Positions 1 through 8,572 of a stretch of DNA of 64,000 bases are shown in pieces. The first letter of the stretch is position 1. The number at the start of each line of letters is the position of its first letter. Below the pieces are notes generated by a model, which saw only the letters and a list, made by a program, of their open reading frames with translations, searched no databases and was not told the origin of the DNA. Where the stretch lies: contig NZ_VLKO01000004.1 in NCBI RefSeq assembly GCF_007830355.1, forward strand, positions 1 to 64,000. Reading direction: 5' to 3'. This stretch comes from Flavobacterium tiangeerense (lineage in GTDB: Bacteria > Bacteroidota > Bacteroidia > Flavobacteriales > Flavobacteriaceae). The position numbers and the translations under genes are program-made.

Positions 1-1878
1 GGACTTGGAAATGTGGACAACACCAGCGATGCCAACAAACCTGTTTCGTCTGCTGTGCAAACTGCCTTGGATTTAAAAGCACCATTGAACTCGCCAACTT
101 TCACAGGAACACCTCTAGCACCAACTCCAACCGCAGGAGTTTCTAATGGCTTAATAGCAACAACAGAATTTGTAACTAATGCCGTGGCTACTGCTTCTGC
201 AAATACGAGTTCAAATCTTGTAAATTTAACTACAGATCAAACAATTTCAGGAGTTAAAAGTTTTAGCGTTGATGCCATTATTAATGGCGTTACAGTAGGT
301 AGAGGGAATTTTAATGAAAATTCAAATACAGCTGTGGGACTAGGAACTTTAGCAAATAATGCTGGATATGCTAATACTGGAGTAGGTAGAGGTGCATTAG
401 CCTCAAATGGAGCGGCCGGAGGAAATACGGCATTGGGTTACATTGCATTATCAAATAATGTTTTAGGAACAGACAATGTTGCCATAGGTACTCAATCATT
501 ACAGTCAAATGTATCAGGATCACAAAATACTGCCATTGGTAAAAATGCAGATGTTGCCGCAAATGGAATTTCTAATTCGGTTGCAATTGGAGCAAATGCA
601 ATTGTTACCTCTTCAAATACAATTCAATTAGGATCAGATGGTAGCGGTTCACATGCACCTATAACAGATGTGAAGACTAGTGGTAGTTTAACTGCTGCAG
701 GATACAAAATTCCAGGTGGTACTTCTACGGAATTTTTAAAAGCTGATGGCAGTTTAGATACAAGTACTTATCTTACTTCTTCTTCAGCAACAGATATAAC
801 TGTTAATGGTGTTACAGTTGGTAGGGGTAATGGAGCAGAAGTTTCAAATACAACTTTTGGTTCTCAATCCATGGTATCAAACACAACAGGTTTTTTAAAT
901 AGCGCTTTTGGTTTGGAAACTCTTCATAATAATATCGTGGGTTCAAGAAATACAGCGCTAGGAAGTAAAGCTTTATACTTTAACAACGCATATGACAATA
1001 CTGCAGTTGGCTATTTGACATTACAGAATAATGCAACGGGTAGTTATAATGTTGGAATAGGTTCTGAAACTATGTTTGATAATACTTCTGGGGGTTATAA
1101 TACAGCAGTAGGCTCTATGGCATTAAGATCAAATATTGGTGGAAACAATAACACGGCTAGCGGATATAATTCTTTGGGTTCTAATACTTCTGGAGGTGGA
1201 AATACAGCTTCTGGATATAACTCTTTACCGAGCAATACTAGTGGTACATATAATTCCGGATTTGGTGTACAAGCTTTAGAACAAACCACCACCGGAAATG
1301 CGAATACTGCTATAGGTGTGGCTGCAATAGACCAAAATACTACAGGGAGTAATAATGCTATCTTGGGTGCATTTGCAGGTAGATATGTTAGAGACGGAAG
1401 TCCAAATACAATAATAAATAGTTCGATATTAATTGGTGCAGAAAGCAGACCAAACGCTATAAATGAATCTAATCAAATAGTTATTGGCTATGGTGCAATA
1501 GGAAATGGATCAAATACCATTCAATTGGGAAATACTTCTATTACTGATGTGAAAACTAATGGAACCATGACTTCTTCGGGTTATAAAATTCCAAGTGGTA
1601 CTGCTTCTCAATATTTAATGGCTGATGGTTCGGTTTCTACTGGTATTGATCCGGTTAGAGAAGTCGCCGATGAATTTAGTGCAACTGCGGCTCAAACTTC
1701 ATTTACTTTAACGCAAACTAAATCACCCAACAGCAAGGTTAAAATGTATATCAATGGAATACGAATTAGTAATACTGCATATTCCGCATCAGGAAATACA
1801 TTAACTTACATACCCTCTAATAACGGATCTTACTCGTTGTCAGTAAATGACCGAATTCAATTTGATTATTTTTATTAA
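1..1878 (+). CDS. YadA-head-like repetitive fibre/adhesin protein, 5' end outside window
   Basis: The reading frame is open from base 1, so this is the C-terminal part of a longer protein; a GTG at 13 is only an internal codon. The first residues (NVDNTSDANKPVS, then APLNSPTFTGTP) match a linker known from phage tail fibres and bacterial surface fibres. The body is a run of 16-17-residue units of the type NTAxGxxALxxN, as in trimeric YadA-type head domains. Two modules can be seen, each starting with VNGVTVGRG and ending with NTIQLG, ITDVKT and GYKIPxGT. The last 70 residues form a separate domain ending SVNDRIQFDYFY. There is no S74 chaperone, no YadA anchor and no type IX secretion tail. 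The next gene starts 25 bp downstream, so they are probably cotranscribed. A surface or structural fibre role is inferred; the exact function is unknown. Confidence 0.75.
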   Translation, partial: GLGNVDNTSDANKPVSSAVQTALDLKAPLNSPTFTGTPLAPTPTAGVSNGLIATTEFVTNAVATASANTSSNLVNLTTDQTISGVKSFSVDAIINGVTVGRGNFNENSNTAVGLGTLANNAGYANTGVGRGALASNGAAGGNTALGYIALSNNVLGTDNVAIGTQSLQSNVSGSQNTAIGKNADVAANGISNSVAIGANAIVTSSNTIQLGSDGSGSHAPITDVKTSGSLTAAGYKIPGGTSTEFLKADGSLDTSTYLTSSSATDITVNGVTVGRGNGAEVSNTTFGSQSMVSNTTGFLNSAFGLETLHNNIVGSRNTALGSKALYFNNAYDNTAVGYLTLQNNATGSYNVGIGSETMFDNTSGGYNTAVGSMALRSNIGGNNNTASGYNSLGSNTSGGGNTASGYNSLPSNTSGTYNSGFGVQALEQTTTGNANTAIGVAAIDQNTTGSNNAILGAFAGRYVRDGSPNTIINSSILIGAESRPNAINESNQIVIGYGAIGNGSNTIQLGNTSITDVKTNGTMTSSGYKIPSGTASQYLMADGSVSTGIDPVREVADEFSATAAQTSFTLTQTKSPNSKVKMYINGIRISNTAYSASGNTLTYIPSNNGSYSLSVNDRIQFDYFY

Positions 1879-1903
1879 TAGCAGCTTCTAAAACCAAAAC
1901 AAT

Positions 1904-4900
1904 ATGAAGTTTTTTATAAAAATTGTTTTTATTCTTTCACTGTTTTTTACATTTCAAGGAAATGCACAAAATAGTTTGGATATCTTAGGACTGAGCATTA
2001 CTGATCCAGCAGCTGTTGCTTTCAGCTTAAGAAAATTAAGTAGTTCGTATACTGGAAGTGCCATTCAAGTTCGTCGTAGTTTAGACAACGCTACTTTAGA
2101 CATTGGCTTTAATGGTGATGGCTCAATAGATTCTGCTGCAATATTAACATTCGTTGGAATACAAGATGGATATGTGAGTATTTGGTACGATCAAAGTGGG
2201 AATAATAGACACCTTATAAAACCAGATTTAAGTCAACAGCCTAGAATTGTATCAAACGGAACCTTTAAATATATAGGGACTAAGATTGCAATTGATTTTT
2301 CGGGGAACAAAGGCTTGGTTTATTCTGGATCTTTAAATTTGGCAAGTGTTACTGCAGTAATACGATCAGAATCTACTAACTGGCCAGGTTATCACTGTAT
2401 TCTAGATGGGACTCCTAGAATTGGGGGAATATTAGAAAACGGAGGAACTAATTTTCATTCTAATGTGTCTCCTGTAGCTATTTGGAGAAACGGAATTTCA
2501 AAATTGATTTCGAGTTCATTAGGACCTACAAATGAAAGCATGGTATTGTCAATTACTACCAGTACGGATAATTTGAGCCAAATTTTCATAGGGAATTATG
2601 ATGGTGGATCTAATGGAGGCTCTATTTTACAAAACGAAGCAATTGGTTTTTCTACGTTAAATACGGTAGGAGTTAGACAATTATTAGAGTGTAATCAAGG
2701 AGGTTATTATGGAATCCCACTAACGTTATGCACAACAGCAATCCTAACCAGTCCTTCACCACTAAATAGGTTTGAATGTAGAGGAACCGTTGCAACCCCA
2801 TTAAGCGTTGAAGCTACAGGTCAGAACCTAACTTTTCAATGGTATAGCAACACCATTCCAAGTACTGTGGGTGGTACATTAATTGCTAATGCTACTTCAG
2901 CTACTTTTATTCCACCAACCGTAAATAATGGCACTACATATTATTATGTTGTTGTTTCTGGAAGTTTGGGTTTACCAGCGATAAGTCTCATTTCGGGGCC
3001 TGTAATCGTTGAAGAACTAGGGCCTGTTACCATAAATCCAGCTTCAGTTACCATTAATGCGGGAGATACGGCAACCCTTACAGCATCTGGTGCAATTACT
3101 TATTCATGGAGTAGCGTTTTATATACCCCTTTGGATCAAGTAACAACTGCTAAGTTGGCTGTTGGATTGCGATTGCTGAAATCTAATTATACGGGATTTG
3201 CGGTTCGCTTAAGACGTGCAAGTGATAATGTTGAAGCTGATTTTGGCTTTTCAGGTAAAAATCTAGATACAGCAGCAATTGATTCTTGGCTCGGAGTTTC
3301 AGCTGGATATTGTGTAAAACTGTATGACCAGTCAGGAAATGGAAATGACATGGTTGCGCCTTCAACTAGTGCACAACCACTTTACGTTGCATCTGGATTA
3401 AATTCAAAACCTATTTTAAGGTTTAATACGTCACAAAGTATTAAAAATAATTTTATTTTTTCTACTCCTTACTCGGTTGTGTATACAGCAAAACAAACAG
3501 GTCCTAGTAGAGGTAGAGTTTTAAATGGTTCTAATAACAATTGGCTTTTAGGATGGTGGGGAGGAAGTAAAAGTCAGGCCTATTTTGAGGGTTGGGTTTC
3601 ACAAGAAAACGGAATTCCTGCAGACAATAACGCTTATGTATACTCAGGAACAGGAAACGGGTCAGCGTCATTTGTTTTTGAAAATAGTATTGTTAAAACG
3701 ATTTCTCAAAATGGAGGTAATGGCAGTCCTAATGGGTTACGAATTAATGAAAGTGAACCGTCTGATGCGGATGTTGCAGATATTTTTGCCTTTGACTCCG
3801 TACTTTCAGAAGTAGACAGAATAAAGGTAGAGCTAAGCACAGGAAACTATTACGGAATTTTTCCAAATATTCCCTTGGGACTTACAGCTTCTATTGATGT
3901 ATCTCCAACTGAAACAGCAACATACTATGTATCTGGTTTTTCTTTAAATGGTGCTTGTGTAGTAAATAATTCTGTAACAGTAACAGTTTTAAAAGATCCT
4001 AACCTTAGTAGTTTTGGAAATGTAACCAAGACTTTCTTTGACGGATCTTATACTATTATGCCACCAACAAGTCAAAGTAATGGAAGCATTTCATACGCCA
4101 GTAGTAATCCTAGCGTTGCCACCGTAAGCGGATCTAATGTGACAATAACAGGTCCTGGAACTACTACAATTACTGCTACGCAAGATCTTACTGGGACTCA
4201 TTTTGCCGGAACTATAACTGCATCATTAACGGTGAATAGCGTTATTGTACTAACAAGAAATGGGAAAATTTCTACTTCCGATGTTAATTATGTAAATAAA
4301 AATGGTGCTTTAAGCACGAGTAATTCTTTAACTCCTTTTGGTAATCCAGTAGCTACAAAATCAAACGATGGGTTAACACAAGCTTCAGCTGGAACTAGTG
4401 CTTTACAAATAAAAACAGATTATCCATCTGCAACGGATGGATTGTATTGGATTGTAAATCCTAATATTAATGGAGGTTCGCCATTTCAAATATATGCAGA
4501 TATGACTACCGATGGTGGTGGATGGACATTGATTTTGTGTAATAACAATAATTCTGGATGGAATGGAACTAATGCTATTCTAAGAAATGAAACAGTTCCA
4601 ACGATTAATGGTCAATATTCAATTATAGCCTATGCAGATTATCTTAAAAAGAGTACTAGTGGTTTTCAGTATATGATCGAAGCTTCAGCAAGAGGTCGTT
4701 GGGGTGGTATTTGGACTGCTAACCAAGCGTATAGTTTTGTCAACACCAATAATACTCAAACAGATATTACTTTAAATACAAAATTTGATTCTTGGAATTA
4801 CAATAATGATGGAATTGAACAGATTATGCCTTGGTATGCAAATGGTTCACAAGGAGCTATAACAACAAGTAGCGACCCCAATGGAGCATGGTGGGGTACT

Positions 4901-4990
4901 TTAGTTTCCACAAACGGATTCTCTCCTGCGCCATGGATGGGTTGTTGTGGTAATGATAATCCAGGAATTATTTGGTATTGGGTACGTTAA
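1904..4990 (+). CDS. Secreted multidomain protein: two arabinofuranosidase-B-like modules, Ig-like domains, fibrinogen-like C-terminus
   Basis: A 1028-residue secreted protein with an N-terminal signal peptide ending FQGNAQ. Residues about 30-260 and 405-650 are two related modules carrying SxYTGxAxxxRR and YDQSGN, which are typical of the alpha-L-arabinofuranosidase B catalytic (LamG-like) family often found in Bacteroidota surface proteins. An Ig-like segment lies at about 273-365 and a Big_2-like segment (SSNPSVATVSG) at about 700-780. The C-terminus (about 845-1028) has the fibrinogen-like GGGWTLI motif and several Trp/Cys residues. I see no type IX secretion C-terminal domain. It probably forms a surface-protein operon with the fibre gene upstream. 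Binding or adhesion is more likely than catalysis, but this is inference. Confidence 0.75.
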   Translation: MKFFIKIVFILSLFFTFQGNAQNSLDILGLSITDPAAVAFSLRKLSSSYTGSAIQVRRSLDNATLDIGFNGDGSIDSAAILTFVGIQDGYVSIWYDQSGNNRHLIKPDLSQQPRIVSNGTFKYIGTKIAIDFSGNKGLVYSGSLNLASVTAVIRSESTNWPGYHCILDGTPRIGGILENGGTNFHSNVSPVAIWRNGISKLISSSLGPTNESMVLSITTSTDNLSQIFIGNYDGGSNGGSILQNEAIGFSTLNTVGVRQLLECNQGGYYGIPLTLCTTAILTSPSPLNRFECRGTVATPLSVEATGQNLTFQWYSNTIPSTVGGTLIANATSATFIPPTVNNGTTYYYVVVSGSLGLPAISLISGPVIVEELGPVTINPASVTINAGDTATLTASGAITYSWSSVLYTPLDQVTTAKLAVGLRLLKSNYTGFAVRLRRASDNVEADFGFSGKNLDTAAIDSWLGVSAGYCVKLYDQSGNGNDMVAPSTSAQPLYVASGLNSKPILRFNTSQSIKNNFIFSTPYSVVYTAKQTGPSRGRVLNGSNNNWLLGWWGGSKSQAYFEGWVSQENGIPADNNAYVYSGTGNGSASFVFENSIVKTISQNGGNGSPNGLRINESEPSDADVADIFAFDSVLSEVDRIKVELSTGNYYGIFPNIPLGLTASIDVSPTETATYYVSGFSLNGACVVNNSVTVTVLKDPNLSSFGNVTKTFFDGSYTIMPPTSQSNGSISYASSNPSVATVSGSNVTITGPGTTTITATQDLTGTHFAGTITASLTVNSVIVLTRNGKISTSDVNYVNKNGALSTSNSLTPFGNPVATKSNDGLTQASAGTSALQIKTDYPSATDGLYWIVNPNINGGSPFQIYADMTTDGGGWTLILCNNNNSGWNGTNAILRNETVPTINGQYSIIAYADYLKKSTSGFQYMIEASARGRWGGIWTANQAYSFVNTNNTQTDITLNTKFDSWNYNNDGIEQIMPWYANGSQGAITTSSDPNGAWWGTLVSTNGFSPAPWMGCCGNDNPGIIWYWVR

Positions 4991-5017
4991 AAGTAGAATG
5001 TTATAAATTGAATAAAA

Positions 5018-5050
5018 AAAAGGTTCAACTGTTGTAAGTTGAACCTTTTT
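5018..5050. terminator. Bidirectional intrinsic terminator
   Basis: Arms AAAAGGTTCAACT and AGTTGAACCTTTT flank a 6-nt loop, with A and T runs on both sides. It sits between two convergent genes and can serve both strands. Confidence 0.85.
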
Positions 5051-5068
5051 GATGTGATTTTAAATTTT

Positions 5069-5854
5069 TTAAACTTTACCTAGAGTATACAACTGCTCCA
5101 TTGTAGGGGATACGCTTCCGCCAGCAGGCTCAAGTGTTATCCCAAAAGCTTGTGCTTCATTTGCATTATTTACAGCAAATAATTTTTGATCATTTTTATC
5201 AAAATTTTCTAACAAACCAATACTTGTAGGGGTTAACGGATCTAGTTTTAAAGCCCATACTTGATACACCATTCCTTCAGGAGGTTCAGGTAATCCCGAT
5301 GCATCAACATAAACAACTTTTGTGTCTTGGTTCCAATACACTTTGGCAAAAGACTCTGGTGCTACTGCTTGACCTCCCAAACCTACAACAGTATTTTTAG
5401 TATCTCTTACTACTGCTAAACTGGTTTCAACTGCTGTGTTTTTAATTTTTAAACTTTTAAATTCTTTCTCTAAAGTTGCTTTTTCAAGTTTTGTAGCAAC
5501 TACTTGACTTGAAGTAACATTGAGTTCATTGTATTGATATCCTACGCCTAAAAGTAAAAGTAAAGTTGCAGCCCAACCCAAATACTGCATTTTGTTACTA
5601 CTCCTTTCAAGTGCTATCACAGGAGCGTGTTTTAATTCTAGTTTTTCTTTAATTTTCTCAAAGTTGACTACTGAGTGAAATGGAGAAAAACTTGATGATA
5701 AGGCTACAATTGCTTTTTCTATAGCAATTATCTCTGAGTTTATTTCAGCAGAATTTTTTGCTTTGCTGGCCACTTCTTCGCTTTCAGACTCACTTAGTAA
5801 GCCGTAAACATAAAGTTCCAGAATTCCTGATTCTATATATTCTTTTGTTTCCAT
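5069..5854 (-). CDS. Anti-sigma factor, RskA family
   Basis: A 261-residue single-pass membrane protein. The N-terminal cytoplasmic part (1-87) is the expected sigma-binding region; a hydrophobic segment (about 90-108, WAATLLLLLGVGY) is the membrane span. A short coiled region follows, and the C-terminal domain (about 165-261) carries the RskA signature features VYQVWALK and LEPAGGSxxPT. Its ATG overlaps the stop of the ECF sigma gene (TAATG), which implies translational coupling and a 1:1 partnership. It should hold the sigma factor at the inner membrane until an envelope signal releases it. The signal is unknown. Confidence 0.9.
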   Translation of the reverse strand: METKEYIESGILELYVYGLLSESESEEVASKAKNSAEINSEIIAIEKAIVALSSSFSPFHSVVNFEKIKEKLELKHAPVIALERSSNKMQYLGWAATLLLLLGVGYQYNELNVTSSQVVATKLEKATLEKEFKSLKIKNTAVETSLAVVRDTKNTVVGLGGQAVAPESFAKVYWNQDTKVVYVDASGLPEPPEGMVYQVWALKLDPLTPTSIGLLENFDKNDQKLFAVNNANEAQAFGITLEPAGGSVSPTMEQLYTLGKV

Positions 5855-6384
5855 TAGATTTTCAAATAATTTCTTAGATCGTTAATACAATTTCTATTTT
5901 GCGTTTTTACGGTTCCTAAAGGAATTGCCAACTCGTCACTAGCCTCTTGTTGGGTGTAGCCTTTAAAAAAAAGTAAATCAATAATCTGAATGCATTTTGG
6001 TTTTAATTTTTTTACAAAATCTTGTAAACCAATAGTATCCATTTTGTCTGCCAGTTTCGAACTGTCTTCAAAGTGATTTACGAAATTATCTGTAGAAAGG
6101 TTTTTTTGACTGTTATTAAAGTTTTTAGAGCGAAGTTTATCAATAGAAGTATTTCTTGCAATATTTAAAATCCAGGTATAAAACCTTCCTTTACTTTCAT
6201 TGTACGTATCAATATTTTTCCAAATTTTAACAAATACTTCTTGAAGCACATCTTCTGCTTCTTCTCGATTTTTTACTAAAACATTAATGACAGAGAACAA
6301 ACTCTTAGAATACATATCATATAGATGTGTAAAAGCTCTCTCGTCTTTTTTATAAATTAATACCAATAGTTCTTCTTGACTCAT
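5854..6384 (-). CDS. ECF RNA polymerase sigma factor
   Basis: A 176-residue ECF sigma factor. Region 2 (about 8-85) includes DVLQEVFVKIWKN and the -10 recognition helix region WILNIARNTSIDKLR. Region 4 (about 115-172) includes YTQQEASDELAIPLGTVKTQ, a typical helix-turn-helix. It is the first gene of a two-gene operon with its membrane anti-sigma factor. A -7 box TAAGTTTG lies 24 bp upstream of the start, so basal expression seems to depend on the housekeeping sigma. SigK/RskA-like by its partner; the regulon cannot be told from this window. Confidence 0.93.
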   Translation of the reverse strand: MSQEELLVLIYKKDERAFTHLYDMYSKSLFSVINVLVKNREEAEDVLQEVFVKIWKNIDTYNESKGRFYTWILNIARNTSIDKLRSKNFNNSQKNLSTDNFVNHFEDSSKLADKMDTIGLQDFVKKLKPKCIQIIDLLFFKGYTQQEASDELAIPLGTVKTQNRNCINDLRNYLKI

Positions 6385-6407
6385 ATGTTTCTTTATTTTT
6401 AGTACTA

Positions 6408-6415
6408 CAAACTTA
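6408..6415 (-). promoter_or_regulatory. -7 element of the ECF sigma operon
   Basis: TAAGTTTG on the minus strand fits the Bacteroidota -7 consensus TAnnTTTG, 24 bp before the sigma start. A palindrome, TTTACTAT-N8-ATAGTAAA (6419-6442), lies just upstream across the -20 to -33 region. Confidence 0.55.
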
Positions 6416-6685
6416 AACTTTACTATCCATAAAAATAGTAAAATTATCTTTAATGAATTTATTCCGGGTGTAATTTTATAGCATACAATGAGATATGAGA
6501 ATAAAAACAGCTTTTTATAAAACTTTTTTAGAACTCTTTACGTAAATAACTAAAAGTATTTACAGATAACTGAATATAACAAAGCAAAACTGAAGCTTAT
6601 AAATTAATGTCCATAAACAAGTTAAACATTAGGTTTAGCAATAGAAATTTAAATACCACATTAGTTTCGTTGTTTTATTTGTTTG

Positions 6686-6723
6686 GAAGCTTGGTTCATC
6701 ATAAAGCCAAGCTTCTTTTTTTT
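6686..6723 (+). terminator. Orphan intrinsic terminator (possible sRNA end or leader attenuator)
   Basis: GAAGCTTGG and CCAAGCTTC flank a 12-nt loop and are followed by eight T on the plus strand. There is no plus-strand gene upstream within 1.6 kb, and the peroxidase gene starts 70 bp downstream. It therefore ends either a small RNA or an attenuated leader. Confidence 0.75.
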
Positions 6724-6792
6724 AACTACTGTTTAACAAAGATAATTATCAGTAAAACAAATATTTGATTAATTTTACCAAAAAAAAATACC

Positions 6793-7380
6793 ATGAAAAA
6801 AATATTATTCTTTACAACTGTTATTTTTTCTCTTTACAGTTGTCAAAATCAAGCACAACCAAAAAAATTAGAAACGAGTAATTACACAACACCAATGACA
6901 AAAGAATCGATATACCAATTTAAAGTTGAAGATTTGTCTGGAAAGACTTTTGATTTTGCAACTTTAAAAGGCAAAAAGATTATTGTGGTTAATACCGCTT
7001 CAAAATGTGGATTAACACCTCAATATAAAGATTTAGAGGCAGTTTACAAAGAATATAAGGATAAAGGTTTGGTAATTGTTGGTTTTCCGGCAAATAATTT
7101 TGCTTCGCAAGAGCCAGGTACAAACGAGGAAATTGCTACTTTCTGTCAAATGAATTATGGGGTAACTTTCCCTATGATGGATAAAGTTTCAGTAAAAGGA
7201 GATGATATGGCTGCTATTTATCAGTTTTTAACTCAAAAATCTAAAAATGGTTTACAAGATTCAACTGTAGAATGGAATTTTCAAAAATACTTAATTAATG
7301 AAAATGGAGAACTAGAAAAAGTTATTTCACCTAGAGTTCTTGTAACAGATCCGGAAGTATTGAATTGGATTAAAGCATAA
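6793..7380 (+). CDS. Glutathione peroxidase family thiol peroxidase, lipoprotein
   Basis: A 195-residue lipoprotein: signal MKKILFF to LYSC17, so the mature protein is probably anchored facing the periplasm. It reduces peroxides. The catalytic tetrad is complete: Cys72 (NTASKCG), Gln106 (SQEPG), Trp161 and Asn162 (EWNF). Cys118 (ATFCQ) fits the resolving cysteine of the 2-Cys, thioredoxin-dependent type. The usual FPCNQF motif reads FPANNF, so the middle cysteine of the family is lost. The family commonly lacks a signal peptide, so the membrane anchor is notable. It is a monocistronic unit with its own terminator. Confidence 0.92.
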   Translation: MKKILFFTTVIFSLYSCQNQAQPKKLETSNYTTPMTKESIYQFKVEDLSGKTFDFATLKGKKIIVVNTASKCGLTPQYKDLEAVYKEYKDKGLVIVGFPANNFASQEPGTNEEIATFCQMNYGVTFPMMDKVSVKGDDMAAIYQFLTQKSKNGLQDSTVEWNFQKYLINENGELEKVISPRVLVTDPEVLNWIKA

Positions 7381-7413
7381 GCAGTTAGCTAACTTTATAA
7401 AGTAAAATATTTT

Positions 7414-7450
7414 AAAAGAGATTTTCAGTCAAATGAAAATCTCTTTTTTT
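7414..7450 (+). terminator. Intrinsic terminator of the peroxidase gene
   Basis: AAAAGAGATTTTC pairs with GAAAATCTCTTTT around an 8-nt loop, followed by a T run. Confidence 0.85.
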
Positions 7451-7490
7451 TGTGGTTTAAGTAAGTGTCGAATATTTTCTAAACTTTGCA

Positions 7491-7550
7491 CCATTAAGAA
7501 ATTAAGTTACATTAAGAATCAGCGTTTAATTTTTCTTAATTTCTTAATGG
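7491..7550. repeat. Perfect 16-bp inverted repeat, 28-nt spacer
   Basis: CCATTAAGAAATTAAG (7491-7506) is exactly complementary to CTTAATTTCTTAATGG (7535-7550). The spacer contains a further ATTAAGAA copy. There is no T run after it, so it is not a standard terminator. It lies between two convergent genes and resembles the short TTAAGAAATTAAG repeats scattered in Flavobacterium genomes (recalled, not searched). Confidence 0.7.
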
Positions 7551-7563
7551 TTTATTTTTTCCT

Positions 7564-8514
7564 CTAGAATTTTTCGTTTTTGAAAATTTCAGCGACAGCA
7601 GCTTCGTAATTCCGAATACTTTGCGCTTTTTTTATTTTTTTCAAAACCTTATGTGGATTTGAAAACGTAGCCGAAAAATATTCCCATAAATGATACATTT
7701 TTAACAAAATGTGTGTTGGACCCGAAAGAGACTCACTATATATAGCATACAAAGTATCGTGAAATGCACTAAAAAGTTCTATCTTATTTTGCGGATATTC
7801 ATGCGTATTATTTTTTATCATACTTGGCAGGAAGGGATCAGAGATTAATCCTCTCCCTATCATCCAATGATCAATACTCGGATAACGTTCTTGCATTTCA
7901 TGAAACTTAGCCACTGAGGTTATGTCTCCGTTGTAATACAATTTGTGTTTGGTAGTATCAATACATTTTTGAAATCCATCAAGATCTACTCCGCCTTTGT
8001 ACAATTGTTTTCCTAAACGGGCGTGGATGGCTATATTTTTTAAGGGATATTTATCAAGAATAGGGAGTACATCAATAATTTCTTGTGGAGATTCATAACC
8101 CAATCGCATTTTCATAGATACTAGGATATCTGTTTCATTGTGTGCTCTTTCTAGTATGTGATTGATTTTTTCAGTGTTGCTAATCAACCCTGATCCCATA
8201 CCGGATTTAGTTACCATCGGGTAAGGACAGCCTAAGTTCCAGTTGAGTTCTTTGTAACCAAGTTCTCGCACATACTTAGCAACAAATAAAAATTCATCAG
8301 CATCATTTGTAATGACTTGTGGGATTACCTCTAATTCAAGATTGTTTTCTAAAAGTAAATCGCGCTCATAAGAGGGCTTGATCACTAATTTTCCATTTAG
8401 GCGAATGTAAGGCGAATAAAAAGTATCAATACCTCCAAAAAGTTTGTTTTGGGCATTTCTAAATCTAAAATCGGTAAAACCCTGTAAGGGGGAAGAAAGC
8501 AATGTAAAACTCAT
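7564..8514 (-). CDS. tRNA-dihydrouridine synthase family protein
   Basis: A 316-residue FMN-dependent enzyme that reduces specific uridines in tRNA to dihydrouridine. The N-terminal SSPLQGFTDFRFR is the family's FMN-binding first strand. NWNLGCPYP carries the catalytic Cys (about residue 96), followed by TKSGMGSGL. SMKMRLGYESP, AIHARLGKQLYKG and MIGRGLISDPF complete the TIM barrel phosphate-binding region. The GCPYP/SGMGSGL pattern is closer to DusC-like members than to DusB, but I do not assign the subclass firmly. It stands alone, convergent with the peroxidase gene. Confidence 0.9.
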   Translation of the reverse strand: MSFTLLSSPLQGFTDFRFRNAQNKLFGGIDTFYSPYIRLNGKLVIKPSYERDLLLENNLELEVIPQVITNDADEFLFVAKYVRELGYKELNWNLGCPYPMVTKSGMGSGLISNTEKINHILERAHNETDILVSMKMRLGYESPQEIIDVLPILDKYPLKNIAIHARLGKQLYKGGVDLDGFQKCIDTTKHKLYYNGDITSVAKFHEMQERYPSIDHWMIGRGLISDPFLPSMIKNNTHEYPQNKIELFSAFHDTLYAIYSESLSGPTHILLKMYHLWEYFSATFSNPHKVLKKIKKAQSIRNYEAAVAEIFKNEKF

Positions 8515-8572
8515 AAGTACTATAAAAATGCAAAGGTACCTTTTTCAAGCCACTAACACTAATTAAGGAATC

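Larger units (their letters stand above)
6385..6792. other. 408-bp intergenic region
   Basis: Holds the sigma operon promoter and palindrome at its left end, an orphan plus-strand terminator at 6686-6723, and presumably the peroxidase promoter within the last 70 bp (no good TAnnTTTG match seen there). I see no convincing coding sequence. Confidence 0.6.

Noticed and set aside
13..1878. GTG at 13 as the true start of the fibre protein
   Set aside because: The frame is open to base 1 and the conserved linker continues across the GTG, so the gene begins outside the window.
5854..6384. CRISPR, tRNA or rRNA sequences anywhere in the window
   Set aside because: No regularly spaced direct repeats, cloverleaf with CCA-type end, or conserved rRNA stretches were noticed while reading both strands.
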